A stretch of 64,000 nt of DNA from Nymphaea colorata (taxonomy: Eukaryota > Streptophyta > Magnoliopsida > Nymphaeales > Nymphaeaceae), in assembly GCF_008831285.2 (NCBI RefSeq), contig NC_045138.2:20307934-20371933 (forward strand). The letters run 5' to 3'. The position numbers were made by a program, and so were the translations under genes. Below are positions 14,467 through 26,276 of the stretch, piece after piece. The notes under the pieces were generated by a model that was not told the DNA's origin, did not search any database, and saw only the letters and a program-made list of their open reading frames with translations. Within the stretch, counting starts at the first letter, position 1. Each line of letters opens with the position of its first letter.

Positions 14467-14851
14467 AGAGGGGCAGGGCTTAAGCCTGTGCATCTAGTCG
14501 GCGCGGCCTAGCCTGATAATGAGTCGGGCTCAAACCAGCCTAACACCCAAAACCTGGGTCCAGGCTCGGGCCGACAATTAAAACCCGAGCCTGAGCTCGG
14601 CCCAGAACCAGCCCGATTAAATTAAAAAAATATTTTTAGTATAAAATAATATATAAATATAATTAACAGTAATAAAATTTTATAATTATATATATAAATT
14701 AATAAAATAAATATTTAAAAATGTATTGTGCCCACCTAGGCCGACCTGATAAATTATCAAATAGGCCCGGTGCTCTTTTTTTCAGGGCCGAGCCCAAGCT
14801 GAGCCGAATACCAGGTACCCGCTGGCGACTCAGCCCGATGCCCAGCCTTAG
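14467..14851. repeat. Dispersed repeat with GC-rich ends and AT core (copy 1)
   Basis: Both ends are rich in ggcccga and cgggcc words, and the outer ends are loosely inverted (gggcagggcttaag against its complement near 14840). The core, about 14620-14730, is almost pure AT. A related copy lies at about 30103-30360: the AT cores align over more than 90 bases with the same word order (taaaataatatata, then attaataaaa). It looks like a non-autonomous mobile element; the superfamily is not determined. Confidence 0.6.
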
Positions 14852-15350
14852 TCGTGCTCCTCCTTTATCCTGCCTGTTTACTCATCCAACGTGATTTAAA
14901 TACTTGGCATGCTTAATAAAACACTCCTCCTTTCACAAGTTTTCTCAAATTTTGTTTGAATTGGATGTGAAGCTCGGTCTCAATTTTGATATTAATTATA
15001 AGAGACGGAAGCACGAGTGTTTCACTAATGAATATCTCATAGTCTAAATGTCTCAACTCGAGACGCGTGGCTTTGTTTGATAGCGATTACCCACAGAAGC
15101 CAACATAAGCTATTTATATATATTAATATCTCATGGCATAAACCATTTCTATATATTAATATCTCATGGCCGTCTACTCATTCACATATTGGTAGCGTTT
15201 TGTAAGTTACAATTTGAAGTATGTGTCTTTCAACCAGAAACTAAATTTCTAGCTTTTGGATTCTGGATCAGTCTTGCGTTTCAGATTTAAAGCTATTTTG
15301 GATCGATCTTGCATTTCAAATTTGAATATCCATCAAAGACACACCATTAA

Positions 15351-15514
15351 GGGGGCATTTGGCAATAAGAATACTAATATAGTGTTCCATGATTTTTTTT
15401 TTTAATTTGAGACAGATTTAAGAAACACTATATTTTAGCATCCACGAATCTACCTCGATATTTGAAACACCTTAATAAAATACAATGTATTGGTATTTTT
15501 ATTGCCAAACATTG
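15351..15514. mobile_element. MITE-like element with inverted ends
   Basis: The left end (catttggcaataagaatact, from 15356) is matched in reverse complement by the right end (ttggtatttttattgccaaac, 15490-15510). Both ends pair over about 24 bases with few mismatches, around an AT-rich interior. No coding capacity. A TAA lies just left of the element; the right target duplication is unclear. Confidence 0.65.
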
Positions 15515-16914
15515 AGGATATAACCATACTTGAAAGATCCATAGGTTACAAATGGATGGTTTACAAGTATATAATGTAATCTTTTTTTTTTCTTTTCAGT
15601 AACAAAAATCTAAAACCCTAAGATAGATCCACCTGGAATTTAAAATCCAAGGTAATGATCAGAAACAGGACTTCAATGGGTTGAATTCATTCAAATGCCA
15701 TTTTGAATTCAATCTTTTTGTTTTGCAGCAAAAAGGTTTAAAAAAAATAAAATAAAATAATAATAATAATAATAATATAAAAAATTCAAGCTATAAGGGT
15801 TCAGGTGACTAAACCTGAAACCAGGTACAAAGCCTGACAAGGATCTGACCCGATTCAATAAAACCGTCAGACCATATCCAATCAAACGAAATCCCATTGA
15901 ATGGGATAAAGAAAAGGATTGATCCAGACTGAACCCGGACAGTTTATGTCGTCTTGCTCAGTCAAAGTCGTCGCTGGCGCTAGACAAGAGCCGTTGAGCG
16001 GGTGGTTGAGACAATTTTCACTTCAACACGACCTAGTAACAGAATTTTGACTTTGCCCCCTGTTTGATTCACAGCTTTCCAGCGACCCCCTATCTTAAGA
16101 GAACTTATTTTTAAAGTTTAGACTTAGATTATCTGGATTGCAAGCCTCGATGAGGATGACATAGTTGGTCGGTTTTGAAGATACAGGGAGACAACATATC
16201 TATTTTCAGTTTGATTTATGTGCATGCTACTCTTCTACATTGTAGATCGTGGCAGGTTGGACGTTCAAGTTGAAGAGTGTATTGTGAGACCTCAGACCGA
16301 TGAGTCTAGATATGTCAATAGATCGGGTTCAGATCAGATATATCTTGAATCATATTCATTTTTTTAGACATTTGCTATTCGGATTTAAATTTAAATAAAG
16401 AAAAGTCCTACCAGAATCCGAATCTGAAATCTGATTCTACAATTTGAATCCAATTCGAATCTGAATTTTGAACTAGATTTTATGAATTTTTAAAATTTAA
16501 TAGCATTACATACATGATATTCGTCTAAAAATGAATTTGAACCGGATTTTGCCAAAAAAAAAATTTCTTATTGTTAATTTCATAAGACTTGTTGGGGTTC
16601 ATCCTCTATTTAGAAAAGTCGAAAGTACGTAGTAGTTAAACCAATAAAAGGACGCCGCTTTTCACAATTATGGTTAAAATGCGGGTGCCCAATGAAACTT
16701 TTCCTGAAAAGGAACGAAACGGGAAGCGGATGGTTTTGACGGTCAAACTGCGCCACGGCGACATTAATGCTCAAGCGTTTCTCGCTGGACTTCGTTTTCC
16801 CGCTCTCGGAACACAATTCCTAGACAACTATTTCTTGTTGATTCTTCCCTGTAATTCCTCGTTTGGAGGAAGAAGAAGAAGAAGGGATTGTGTTATTGGC
16901 CTGCAACTGCAAGG

Positions 16915-17403
16915 ATGTGCCCTGAAGGCGTCGGATTCGTGGCGGTCATGGCGGTCTCCGGCAGCATCCTCTACGCCGCCCTCAGGGCGCACCGGCAGCT
17001 CGTCTCCGACTTCAAGAAGCGGATAGAGTTTGAGTTCAGCGTTGAGAGTTCGCCAGGTATGTCTCTCTCTCTCTCACGATCCCCTCCTGGTTTCATTTTC
17101 CTTCTTAATTTGTGCTTTCCGGGTCTTGATGGCGTTGACCCTCCGCCAATGGCGTCTGCAGAGCACGGAGAGCCCGTGAAGAAGAGGGTGACCTTCGCGG
17201 ACGACACCGCCGACCCTTGTTCCGATGGCAAGGAGTACAGGAAGAGAAGGTCGACGGTGGGAAAGCGGCGGGGCCGCAGGGCGAGGAACGAGGAAGAATC
17301 CGGCGATCGGCCGGTGGAGATTCCGGCAGATATGCCGCCGAACAGGATGGCGTTGTATAGGGGGCTCAGAGAAGAGAGAGCCGTGAGGGAGACGATCCAT
17401 TGA
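16915..17403 (+). CDS. Plant-specific protein of unknown function with N-terminal hydrophobic segment, 2 exons, 127 aa
   Basis: Exons 16915-17056 and 17162-17403; intron 105 bp, GT-AG, phase 1; stop TGA at 17401. The N-terminus MCPEGVGFVAVMAVSG is hydrophobic (about 5-22) and probably a signal anchor. A basic stretch follows (DFKKRIEFEF), then KKRVTFADD (54-62), a basic segment (RKRRSTVGKRRGRRAR), and a conserved-looking C-terminus, MPPNRMALYRGLREERAVR. I recognise the general plan (MCP start, KKRVTFA, MPxNRxALYxG) from small uncharacterised plant proteins; no function is known to me. The 105-bp intron has no stop in frame, so unspliced RNA would encode a 162-aa form. Coding GC is much higher than the flanks. 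A start at the first ATG of this frame fits the family. Confidence 0.75.
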   Translation: MCPEGVGFVAVMAVSGSILYAALRAHRQLVSDFKKRIEFEFSVESSPGMSLSLSRSPPGFIFLLNLCFPGLDGVDPPPMASAEHGEPVKKRVTFADDTADPCSDGKEYRKRRSTVGKRRGRRARNEEESGDRPVEIPADMPPNRMALYRGLREERAVRETIH

Positions 17404-17750
17404 CGCATCCAAATTCACCCCGTAAGCAACATCACATCTCCTTTTCTCCATTTTTTTTTCTCTTTTCGAAATTTCGACCTTGAAATGTCTAGTAGAAATC
17501 TGCAGAAACATGTCGATGGCGGCTCTATGAATTTGAATCTTTTGTTTGTCCAAAATTCAAAGAGCTTGTTTGGAAATTGGAATGCTGGGATTGATCGTCG
17601 GTCATACTCGCTGTATTTCTTGGGAAACATATCCTCTTTCAAAGTATATGATTCAAAAGCATCATGTTGTCACACCATATTTCCTCAAATAAAAGTAGTA
17701 AAGGCGCTCTTAATTACTTGAGGCCAATTTTTATGCGGTGGGGGCACATG

Positions 17751-17913
17751 GCGGTGCCAGTCCACATGTGTTTCAGGGTGGGCAGTTGCCCACACAGCTC
17801 TTTAAAATTCGTTTATTTTTATATTGAGAAATTTAATATTTATTGTTATACATATATATGTGCCCCTCTAAGATATAAATGTTTCTAAACATGTGCAAAA
17901 TTTTCATCTGGGT
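17751..17913 (+). mobile_element. Degenerate hAT-like MITE copy
   Basis: Diverged relative of the element at 34031-34186. Shared words in the same order are ggcggtgcca (against ggcggagcca), gtgggcagttgcccacac, tctttaaaatt, tttatttttatat, tgtgcccctc and agatata. Neither end preserves a clear target duplication, so this is an older insertion. Confidence 0.6.
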
Positions 17914-19844
17914 TAATAAACCTTGGATTAATGTTCCCTTTTTTCCCTAATTAATGTAATTGTGAGAAGTCCTTTGTTTTGCATCTATGTATTTGCCAAT
18001 TGCAGAAGGCTTAGTACATAAGAATCTTAGTGTTTGACACATTCAAACATTTTGGTGCTCACAAGCTTAGAAGATTGAAATGGGTTACTCAGGGACTGTT
18101 CAAATAAGAAAAATATTGTGTTTGTAGGACCCATAATCCAAAAACATCATTTTTTAAGATTCAAGAAGTGATTATAGGTGTTTTTAAAGCCATTTAATCA
18201 AATGTTAACACATATTTATAAAAGTGCTTCTTACCAATACTGTTTGCACCTGTAGCTGTCAGTATTAATTATGAAAAAAGATCAGCTAAATTGATCTATC
18301 TTTTCTTCTCAAACATAAACATGAACTACATGTGACAGTTCGGAAAAATGGGAACACATTTTCAGTTGTTTAGGTTAAGAAGAACACAATTTTCTACTCA
18401 GTCAGGATGACATTTGCATTTGATGAGGCAAATTAGAAAAATTAATTTGGTTAAGAACTCTGAGCTCATTTTAGATGTCCAAAAGTTCAAGTTAAGTTGT
18501 TTGGGTCCCAAAGTTTTCAAAATTAGGGCAGGTTCATGGAACCGTGTACATAGTGTTTCATGAATTTATCTCAATCTGTCTCAAAAATTGATTACCCTCA
18601 TTCGGGGTGGCGTCGCCTCAGGTGATGGACTGTTGATGCTGGCTAATCGACGGTTGAGATCAACTTCCACCGACCGTTCGGTCTAAACCGGTTACACGCA
18701 CGCGAATCGGTCCTCCAGTCATCTACATAAACACGAATCGGTCCTCCTGTCATGCCTCCGCTTACTTGGAGAGTCAAACCAACTAAACATATGTCACGTT
18801 CGGATCGGATGTATCTTTATCATAACTGATTAATCTGATGGACAATTATTACGTCTGATTTATCATATGTTCACCATATTCGGATTCAAATAGGAATGAA
18901 AAGTTCATTTAATGTCTGAAATCAATTTTAAATACACAATTCAAATTAAAAAAAAATCTGACTTTGATCTTCCTATTTAAATCCGAATCCGACTTTAAAT
19001 ACATATAACATATTTGCAATAAAGATTAGTAACACTTACAAAAATCAAATTAATGACCGAGATTTCACCGACCCGCCAGGCGACCAGCTATGTCGATGGC
19101 CAAATAATCTATGCATTCAAAGCCGAGCGTCTCGTTTTGAACTCTAAACCGTTACCAATGAACCGCTCTTGGAGCGTCCCGGATCGGAGGAACTGGTCCG
19201 GTTCTGTGACCGGGCGCCTGTCTGCGGTCAAATGGGAGGAGAGATAAGAACAAAGTGTTCCACGTCAGAAAATGACGTGGGCAGAACGCCACCGTGGCTG
19301 TCCCGCGTAGAAGGGACGGCTGGGAGACAGAAGTGTTCGTAGACAAGTTCTTTTGCCATCGTCACTTCCAATAATAACGAGAAGGCCACTCGTGCCTTCA
19401 AATTCTACTTTTTGTTTTCTTCTTGCGCCCAAAGGTGCACTGCCCCCTCTCGGATTCCTCTTAGCTGGTCAGAAATAGTTTTAGAGAAATAATTTCCAGC
19501 ATTTATTTTTCAAAATATACCAAAAATATGTTTGAAATATATAAAATATGAAGAAATAGAATTAATTGAAACTGAACTATGTGAAAGCAATATTATTTGA
19601 AAAGTTTAAACGCGGTGCAAGTTTTAAAAAAGATTATAAGTTTTGGATTTTCTTTTTCCTTATAAAAGAAAGGATCAAAGGTTGAAACTTGACTGTGCTT
19701 TTGCTGCACCACCCAGAGTGATGAACAGCCCTTGTATAATATTTGCACATAAAAAGTATGAGATACAAGTATGGGCTACTGGGTCACAGGGAAGCCCGTA
19801 CGGATATGTCAACTTTAAAATTTGTAGACAAAGAGATCCTACAA

Positions 19845-19888
<44 letters not shown>

Positions 19889-20523
19889 CGGGTTTAGTGA
19901 GATATTAAAATACAAAATTTTAAAAGTTTCGAATATGAATGGACATCGAACTGGGTACCTGACAGACATAGAGTCGTTGGTCGGGCCTGGCGTGGTTTGG
20001 ATCATCAGCAAGTGCTTTGGGCCAGTTAGAACCCTACTTTGTCAAGCCTCGATCTGCCGGATCCAATGCCCAACCTTATATTCTAGCTTTGTTAGCTTTG
20101 TTGTTGAGAAAAAAAAATTATAACGTGACCTTAAAATGCAAAAAAAGAGGCAAAATTTGCCAGTCAAACTTAGGAACTAATTTAGTCAAATGCTATGTCA
20201 TCATATCTATTATTCTAAAATGAGTATGATTAAAAAAGAAAATCCTGGCCCCCAATAATTTGGTCTAGAAATTTTTTTTCAAAGATTTCCACACCGAAAT
20301 AAAACTTTCTAGGACAGGATCTGTCAATTTTGGCCGGCGTCCTTCCTTGGCGGAGACGTAAGAGTTCTCACATAGAACAGCCCCACAACAGCTTGTTCCA
20401 CCTATGCTCAAGTTGTCCAAATATGTCTCCCAGTGTTTTTTGTGAATCCATTCAAAGCTTAGCTACCAAAATGAAAATGAAAGTGAAATATGTTTGAGAT
20501 GTTCTCCATAAACATAAACAGGG

Positions 20524-20706
20524 CCGGAGTCAGAATTTTTTCATGAAATGAACCAAATTAAAGTTTCTAAATTTTGACTAGGACTAAAATGCCGTCTTTT
20601 AAATTTTTTTATATAAAACAAGTGAAATTTTCTAAAATTTACTTGTAAATTCAAAAAAAAAAAGTTGAGGTGGAACCCGGGCCTGGCCCTACATTGGTTC
20701 CACCCT
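20524..20706 (+). mobile_element. MITE family B, forward copy
   Basis: Starts gggccggagtcagaattt and ends near ttggttccaccctt. The whole interior matches the reverse complement of 30397-30599: atgaaatgaac, aattaaagtttctaa, ttttgactaggactaaaat, acaagtgaaatttt, tttacttgtaa, gttgaggtgg. No coding capacity. The ends form a short imperfect inverted repeat (ggaGtcaga against ggttccaccc). Confidence 0.75.
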
Positions 20707-21403
20707 TATCGATATAACGCCAACTTAGTAAAAAAATTGAGGTAAATTTACGAAAACCATACGTTTTGTGAATCTACTCCGACATCTTGAACATATTCAT
20801 GAGACACTAATGCAATGTTCTTGTCACCAAAGTTCTCTTTTTTAAGTCTCAATCAAGTAGAACCCTAAAAAGTGAAGTCAAATGTAACACCTAAAAGGTG
20901 ATGGGAGTCGTTTTTGGACTTACGTTAATCATCTTGAAAAAAAGGCAAAGGAGCATATAAGCACATTAAATTTGAAGGCAGCTTAATTTGGACTGCTTAT
21001 GCCACTTTTGCTCTAGATTGCTACTAATAATTTAACACAAATTATGTTTTAGTTCAAATTATTTTTTGTGAAGAAAAGCGATCTTTCTACTATCAAAATT
21101 TTGATGTTACAAGAGGGATTTGGATTTATTGTTCAATTATTAAAAAACGATTACTAAGGTAAAAAAAACAAGTAGCTTAATATAAGTTTCTCACCAAATC
21201 ACTTTTAAGATTATATTCATAAGGTTAGACGGCAAGCTAAATACTTAAATAATTAATTTTAGTGGGTCTGACTTTTGTCTTTTATTAAAGTGGTATCTCT
21301 CTCTCTTTCTATATATATATATATGTGTGTGTGTGTGTCCGTATGTATATGTCGAGAGAGAGAAAGATTGGTATGTATATGACCCTTAAGTGTAAAACCC
21401 GAA

Positions 21404-21600
21404 GGTCCCGTTTGATGGAAAAAAATCCATGGTAAAAAGTCGGACTTAAAAGGGTCCAATTTTTTTGTAGGGTAAACTTATCTTATCTATCTATTTCAAC
21501 ATGGTAATTTTTCTTGTGTTTGATTTTAAAGTGAAAAACTGTACAAAAGCGGCAAGTTTCTCTTGATGCACACTAAAATCCCTATACATCAAACGGGGCA
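21404..21600. mobile_element. Short MITE with TTTGATG-type inverted ends
   Basis: Left end ggtcccgtttgatgg; right end tacatcaaacggggca, whose reverse complement is tgccccgtttgatgta. The trinucleotides outside the ends (gaa left, taa right) may be a decayed 3-bp target duplication. The ends resemble those of 26277-26548 and 35675-36046. Confidence 0.7.
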
Positions 21601-22258
21601 TAAGGAATGAACTTGACCGTTTGATCTTGAAGGCTGAAAAAATATCAAAGATAAAAGGTTATTAGTTAATACTAGATAAGTAAAAATTATTATTTATTAT
21701 TGGCTTTTTTCTCAGTCTTCTATCTAAAATTAAAAAATATATATGTACACCACCAAATTTATAAGTCCAAAACTTATAAATTTGGTGGTGTACATATAGA
21801 GAAATTAGTAATAGTAGTATATATATATATATATATATATAAAAGAGAGAGAGAGAGAGAGAGAGGTTTACAAGTTTTGGACCAGGCTGAACCCGTCCAT
21901 GGCATGAAATGGCATTGAAAAACTTCTTTTATAAGTTAAGAACTAAAACATACATACAATTGAGTGTAAGAAATATAAATGGCATGCATCCAACTACCAC
22001 AAGTAGGACCCGTCCCATGACGTATTCTGATTGCTACCCACTCTCGGCGCTATATGCTTGTGATGGACCTGGTTTGCAATTAGTCAAAAAAACAAGGTTT
22101 AACGTTCACTGTTTGACAACTCAAACGCGTGCTCGTTTCCCGCAGATGCATCAGCGTTTCAGCGCTCTTCTCCACGTCTTCGTGTTTGAAAGGGATTTAT
22201 TTGCCCCCTGGCCCAGCCATGCATCTCCTTCTACCTCTTCTAGTTTTCTCGTATGGTT

Positions 22259-22312
22259 TTCTCTCTCTCTCTCTCTCCATCGATCGTCTAGATAAATCCA
22301 GTCCCTCTTCTC

Positions 22313-22346
<34 letters not shown>

Positions 22347-22348
22347 GT
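22259..22348. promoter_or_regulatory. CT-rich tracts in the leader or promoter of the 147-aa gene
   Basis: Two (CT)n blocks, with a 13-base C run at about 22500-22512, lie 330-580 bp upstream of the start codon. Pyrimidine-rich tracts of this kind mark many plant core promoters and leaders. The placement is inferred from position; no transcription start can be read from the sequence. Confidence 0.4.
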
Positions 22349-22834
22349 TGCTGTTCTGCTCCTTCCCCAGTCTTAGGCTTCGTAAGTTCGAATAGACGCA
22401 AAGGTTTCCGTGTTTCCCGTTCGTCTTCCCGGTCTCTTCAATCTCTCTAAGAAAAGTAACCGCCAGACCCCGTTACGATCCCTCATTCTCTCTCTTCTCC
22501 CCCCCCCCCCCAGTGGGCTGTGTTCGTCTTCGTCCCCTTCTTCTGACACCCAGCAGTCCTTGACTGACGCTTTCTTTTGCTTTGAGAGTTTTGGTTTCTT
22601 GTTTCTCACCGGCACCACCAATCCCAGAAGGCCTCCGTCTCCCTGCGTATTGGTTTCCCGCTGGTTGGGATCGTTTCTTCCTTTTCCTTTAACAAAGATT
22701 CGGTGGAACGCTTTCTTTTTTGGTCGTCGAGAAGGAAGACTAAGGATTGAGTGGTGCGTTGGTTCGAAGGAGAGGACAAGAAGAAGGATCATTTTTCTTT
22801 TTTTCGTTTCGACGGCAGAGATTCTAGATTTTGT

Positions 22835-23278
22835 ATGGGCGATCGAGCCATGCAGATGACGCCGGAGTGTGGGCACCGGTCTGAATCCATCCCGACGAGC
22901 CGGAGGTTAAAATCTCGCTTCGCCGAGGTCGCCGGCGGCACGGCCGCGGAGTGCGCGGCGGTGGTCTGTTGCTGTCCGTGCGGGCTCGCGAGCCTCGTGG
23001 TGCTGACGATGGTGAGGTTGCCGGCAGGGCTATGCCGGAGGGCCCTCAGGAGGAGGAAGAAGAGGGGGGTCGCGGGAAAGAAGAGGCCGGGACTCCTGCA
23101 CGAGCGCAAGCGAGACGAGTCCGCTCCTCCCCAAGTCCATCCCGCACCGTCGGAGTCCGAGTCCGACGGCGAGTGTCCGGATGTGCCAACGGCGACCGAC
23201 GACGAGTGGCAAATGGACGAGGAGATGTTGGGGAAGCTCTATGCCGGATTTTGGAGGAGCCCTTCAGAAAGAGAATGA
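22835..23278 (+). CDS. Plant-specific Cys-rich small protein of unknown function, single exon, 147 aa
   Basis: Intact ORF from ATG 22835 to TGA 23276. The core at about residues 30-72 (EVAGGTAAECAAV, then a CCCPCGL cluster, a hydrophobic stretch and LPAGLCRRALRRR) and the C-terminus FWRSPSERE are hallmarks of an uncharacterised plant family, sometimes labelled pollen-preferential in automatic annotation. A basic run (RRRKKRG, 72-78) follows the core, and an acidic Ser/Glu-rich region precedes the C-terminal box. The Cys cluster beside a hydrophobic segment would suit membrane association or palmitoylation, which is inference. The frame is open upstream, but the first ATG that fits the family is 22835. 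Very GC-rich compared with its flanks. Confidence 0.86.
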   Translation: MGDRAMQMTPECGHRSESIPTSRRLKSRFAEVAGGTAAECAAVVCCCPCGLASLVVLTMVRLPAGLCRRALRRRKKRGVAGKKRPGLLHERKRDESAPPQVHPAPSESESDGECPDVPTATDDEWQMDEEMLGKLYAGFWRSPSERE

Positions 23279-26276
23279 TATCTTCCCTCTCTTCACCTTT
23301 TTCCTCGCAATTTTACGATGTGGGTAGCGGTAAAAGCCGCTTTTTCACATCATTCCCCCTTCTCATCTCTCCTTTTCTTTGGTTTCACCTTCTGTATAAA
23401 GAACCAAACTTGTCAAATAGTGAAACTAGAAAATTGACAGCGATTGATTCAATTGTGATCAATGCCGCGTAACAAATGATTGTTATTGTTGATTGTCGAT
23501 CGTTGTGATCTCTGATGGATTGATGATTTGATTGCCGGCGACTCCTGATAAGCCTGCAGTTTGTGGAAGCAAGACTCTGCACTTTCACTTTTTTCCTTAT
23601 TCAAGTTTGCTTTATTAGTTGTTCGCAGGAATGGTTCAAAAGTTTGGTCTACGAATTCCAAGCAATTTGTGGGGTCTCTAACGCTCTCTATCTATAACTT
23701 CACGCGTTCAAGATTGAGATTGACGTTTTCTCTATAAGTTAGTTGATTGATCTCTGCAAAGCCTCAAATGCATAATTTTCAATCGCTTTCTTTTCCTGCA
23801 ATTCTCTATATGTTAGCTGTCTGCTTATGTGGAAGTGTTTGATGTCTGAAATAAAGAATTCAGGAGATCTTTGGATGAAATCAGAAACCAACATTTCTTA
23901 TGGGTAGACGTGCCTACCTGTCGTATCCTATTCGATGAAAGCCTGGGGATTTCTTTCTTTAATTTATTACGGCCATTGAAGCTCAGCCTTGTGACCATTT
24001 GGTAAACGAGTCAGTGGGGGTACCTGGAGGACATTGATGTTGAAATTTTGCTTCCCCAGATGAGTACTTTTCCTCATTTTTTACTCATAACATCTTAAAG
24101 TAACTCTTTCCACAGTCGTCAATGTAATACTGGCAAGGGAAGGTGGATCATTTTGCAAAATGATGTAGAGAATGAGATTCCATTCATAAACCTGAAACTC
24201 AAGATTGGTATTGTTTTGACAGTTCCCCTATACCATGTTGGGATACTTGAGTCTATGTTGCTGTCGAAGTCAACAGAGGTAAAATACAACTGTGGCTTTC
24301 CATCTTCTAACAAATTTTAAATTTTTTACAGAACTTTAGTCTAATCTCCTTTGCAGATGGGAGGTAGAAGCACCAACCTTGATGCAGGTTGATACAGACT
24401 GATTTTGAAAAGTTGAAAACATTGGTGTTTGTCTCTTAGCCTATGGGTTCTGTTTCTTGATGTATATTTGTTCTCAATTTTGGTTGTCACTTTCTCTTCT
24501 TCAACCAGTCCACTGCCTAAACATTCCTCATCTACATTCAGGAGGAAATCTTTGGGGTGGATGGCACCCACTCCTGTGCCTTGTCCAGTGGGATTAAGTT
24601 CAGTTCTGTGGTGAGCTGTGGATCCCCATCCCATGAAAGCACAGTCTTTTACTGCACATTGGTCCTCATCGTAGGTCAGTGGAAGTGTACAGTGCCTTGG
24701 TAGAAGAAATCAGTACCTGCCTTGATCGGAGGAATGGGTGGAGTCTGCTTTATCGGATCCCAAGGCGCCATTTTAGAAGCACTCAAAAGAAAAGCAGTAT
24801 AATTTGGTTTCTTATGTCTTGAACAGTGAATTTGTCTAATGAATCAATCGTAGACAATGGTTATTACCAATACCAAGAACTACACTGAAAAGTGGTTTCT
24901 GATGGAGATTTCACATGTAGCTGCATTGAAATTTAAAGATGAGTATCACCTGCAAATATCATCAATGGATACACGATGAGTTTTATCTTATTTTCTTTCG
25001 AAAAGAAAAAGCAATGGATAAACAACTTCTTGGGGTGAAAGAAATCGTGAAATATTTCTTGTTATTCTGTGATAGCTTCTCCTTCGGCATTTAAACGATT
25101 TTCTTCATAGCGTAGAACTTTCTCGTGAAACTAAGTTTCCTGGACTCTAGTCTCTGGCACGTCGTCAAATTGGTGGGATTTTTTTTTTCAGCTTTTTGTC
25201 ATTTTCGATCATAAGAATCCAAATTCGATTCGGATTCTCCATCCGATAGATTTTGTTGTTTCCAATTTGACCCAGTTATATGCATGCTTAGGAAAGGCAA
25301 GTCAATGGAGCTAAAAACTCGTGACCATTCTCCTTTCCAGCTATGTTGATGCCTCAAAATTGATCTTCCTTTTTACCGAGAATCATAATTTTGAAAGCTA
25401 TGTTTGATAGCTTCGAATTTCATATATTTAAAGAAATGCTTGGGCTAAACCAAGGGCGAAGACAATTGTAAGCACTGTGTGGGCAATTGCTTACACAAAC
25501 CAACCAAAATATATATATACATATATATATAATTTATTTTATAAGAAAATTAAAAATAATATTTCAACTAAAAAAAAATAATAAACTATTATTTTTTTTA
25601 AGTTACTTAAGTGTGGTTGAAATGGAAACATCATACAGGACACCACGATTTTATGATTGAAAAACTGATTACATCGAACGCCGTCCGTTTTCATTTAAAA
25701 ACATTATCCTTCACGATTGTCTAATGCCCTTTTAGGGCGGCGTGCTGGTTTCCGTTAGAATATCCTTTTTGGTATTCTTGTATTATTATAACTTTTTTTT
25801 TTCGTCAAACTTAATTCGTTCATAACTCGCTTTTAAAGATAAAGAAAAAAAAAAGAAAAAGAAAAATTTCGGATCTTAGATCTTTTTGGGATATGCTTAT
25901 TAAAAACCATCGATAATAACCATCGTCCTTGTTTGATAGGAGGGTGAAATTTTTTCCTGTTTTTATCTTCTTTCAAATGTAGGATAAAAGTAGAATGCTG
26001 AAGAGATGTTGGATTCGAGAGCAGACAACATGTGTCTCTGACCAAGGGTGGAGCCAGGGCCGCAGAGGGCGGCCTGGCTTCTTGAGCCTCTCTGAAATTT
26101 CATAAACTCCAAGCGCATATTTGAAATTTGAAAAAGATCGAATGCTTGCTTCCATAATAAGAAGTTGATTGTACCCAAACACTGCGCTGGCAAATAATGT
26201 TGAGATGCAAGTGTTGATCTTTGTGTTTGTTTGGCGGTTTGCAGGAGGCCAAGTTTTTACCATTTTTCGGTCTTTA

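Larger units (their letters stand above)
12718..16914. other. Intergenic region between SPP and the 127-aa gene
   Basis: The first few hundred bases are probably SPP 3' UTR. A (GA)n run lies at 13295-13333. A GC-ended, AT-cored dispersed repeat fills about 14467-14851, and a MITE-like inverted-repeat element lies at about 15351-15514. A (TAA)n run sits near 15758-15776. About 16290-16560 carries a degenerate repeat rich in ggattt and gaatc words, related to about 18800-19030. I see no gene. Confidence 0.5.
17404..22834. other. Intergenic region between the 127-aa and 147-aa genes
   Basis: No gene recognised. Contents are a degenerate hAT-like MITE at about 17751-17913, a ggattt-rich degenerate repeat at about 18800-19030, and a (TA)n run at about 19846-19884. 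MITE family B follows at about 20524-20706, then (TA)/(TG) at about 21308-21338, a TTTGATG-ended MITE at about 21404-21600, and (TA)n(GA)n at about 21821-21866. From about 22260 a long CT-rich stretch leads into the 147-aa gene and is probably its promoter and leader. Confidence 0.5.

Noticed and set aside
21821-22395. ORFs rich in Ser-Leu, Ile-Tyr or Glu-Arg
   Set aside because: Direct translations of (TA), (GA) and (CT) microsatellites and of the CT-rich leader of the 147-aa gene.
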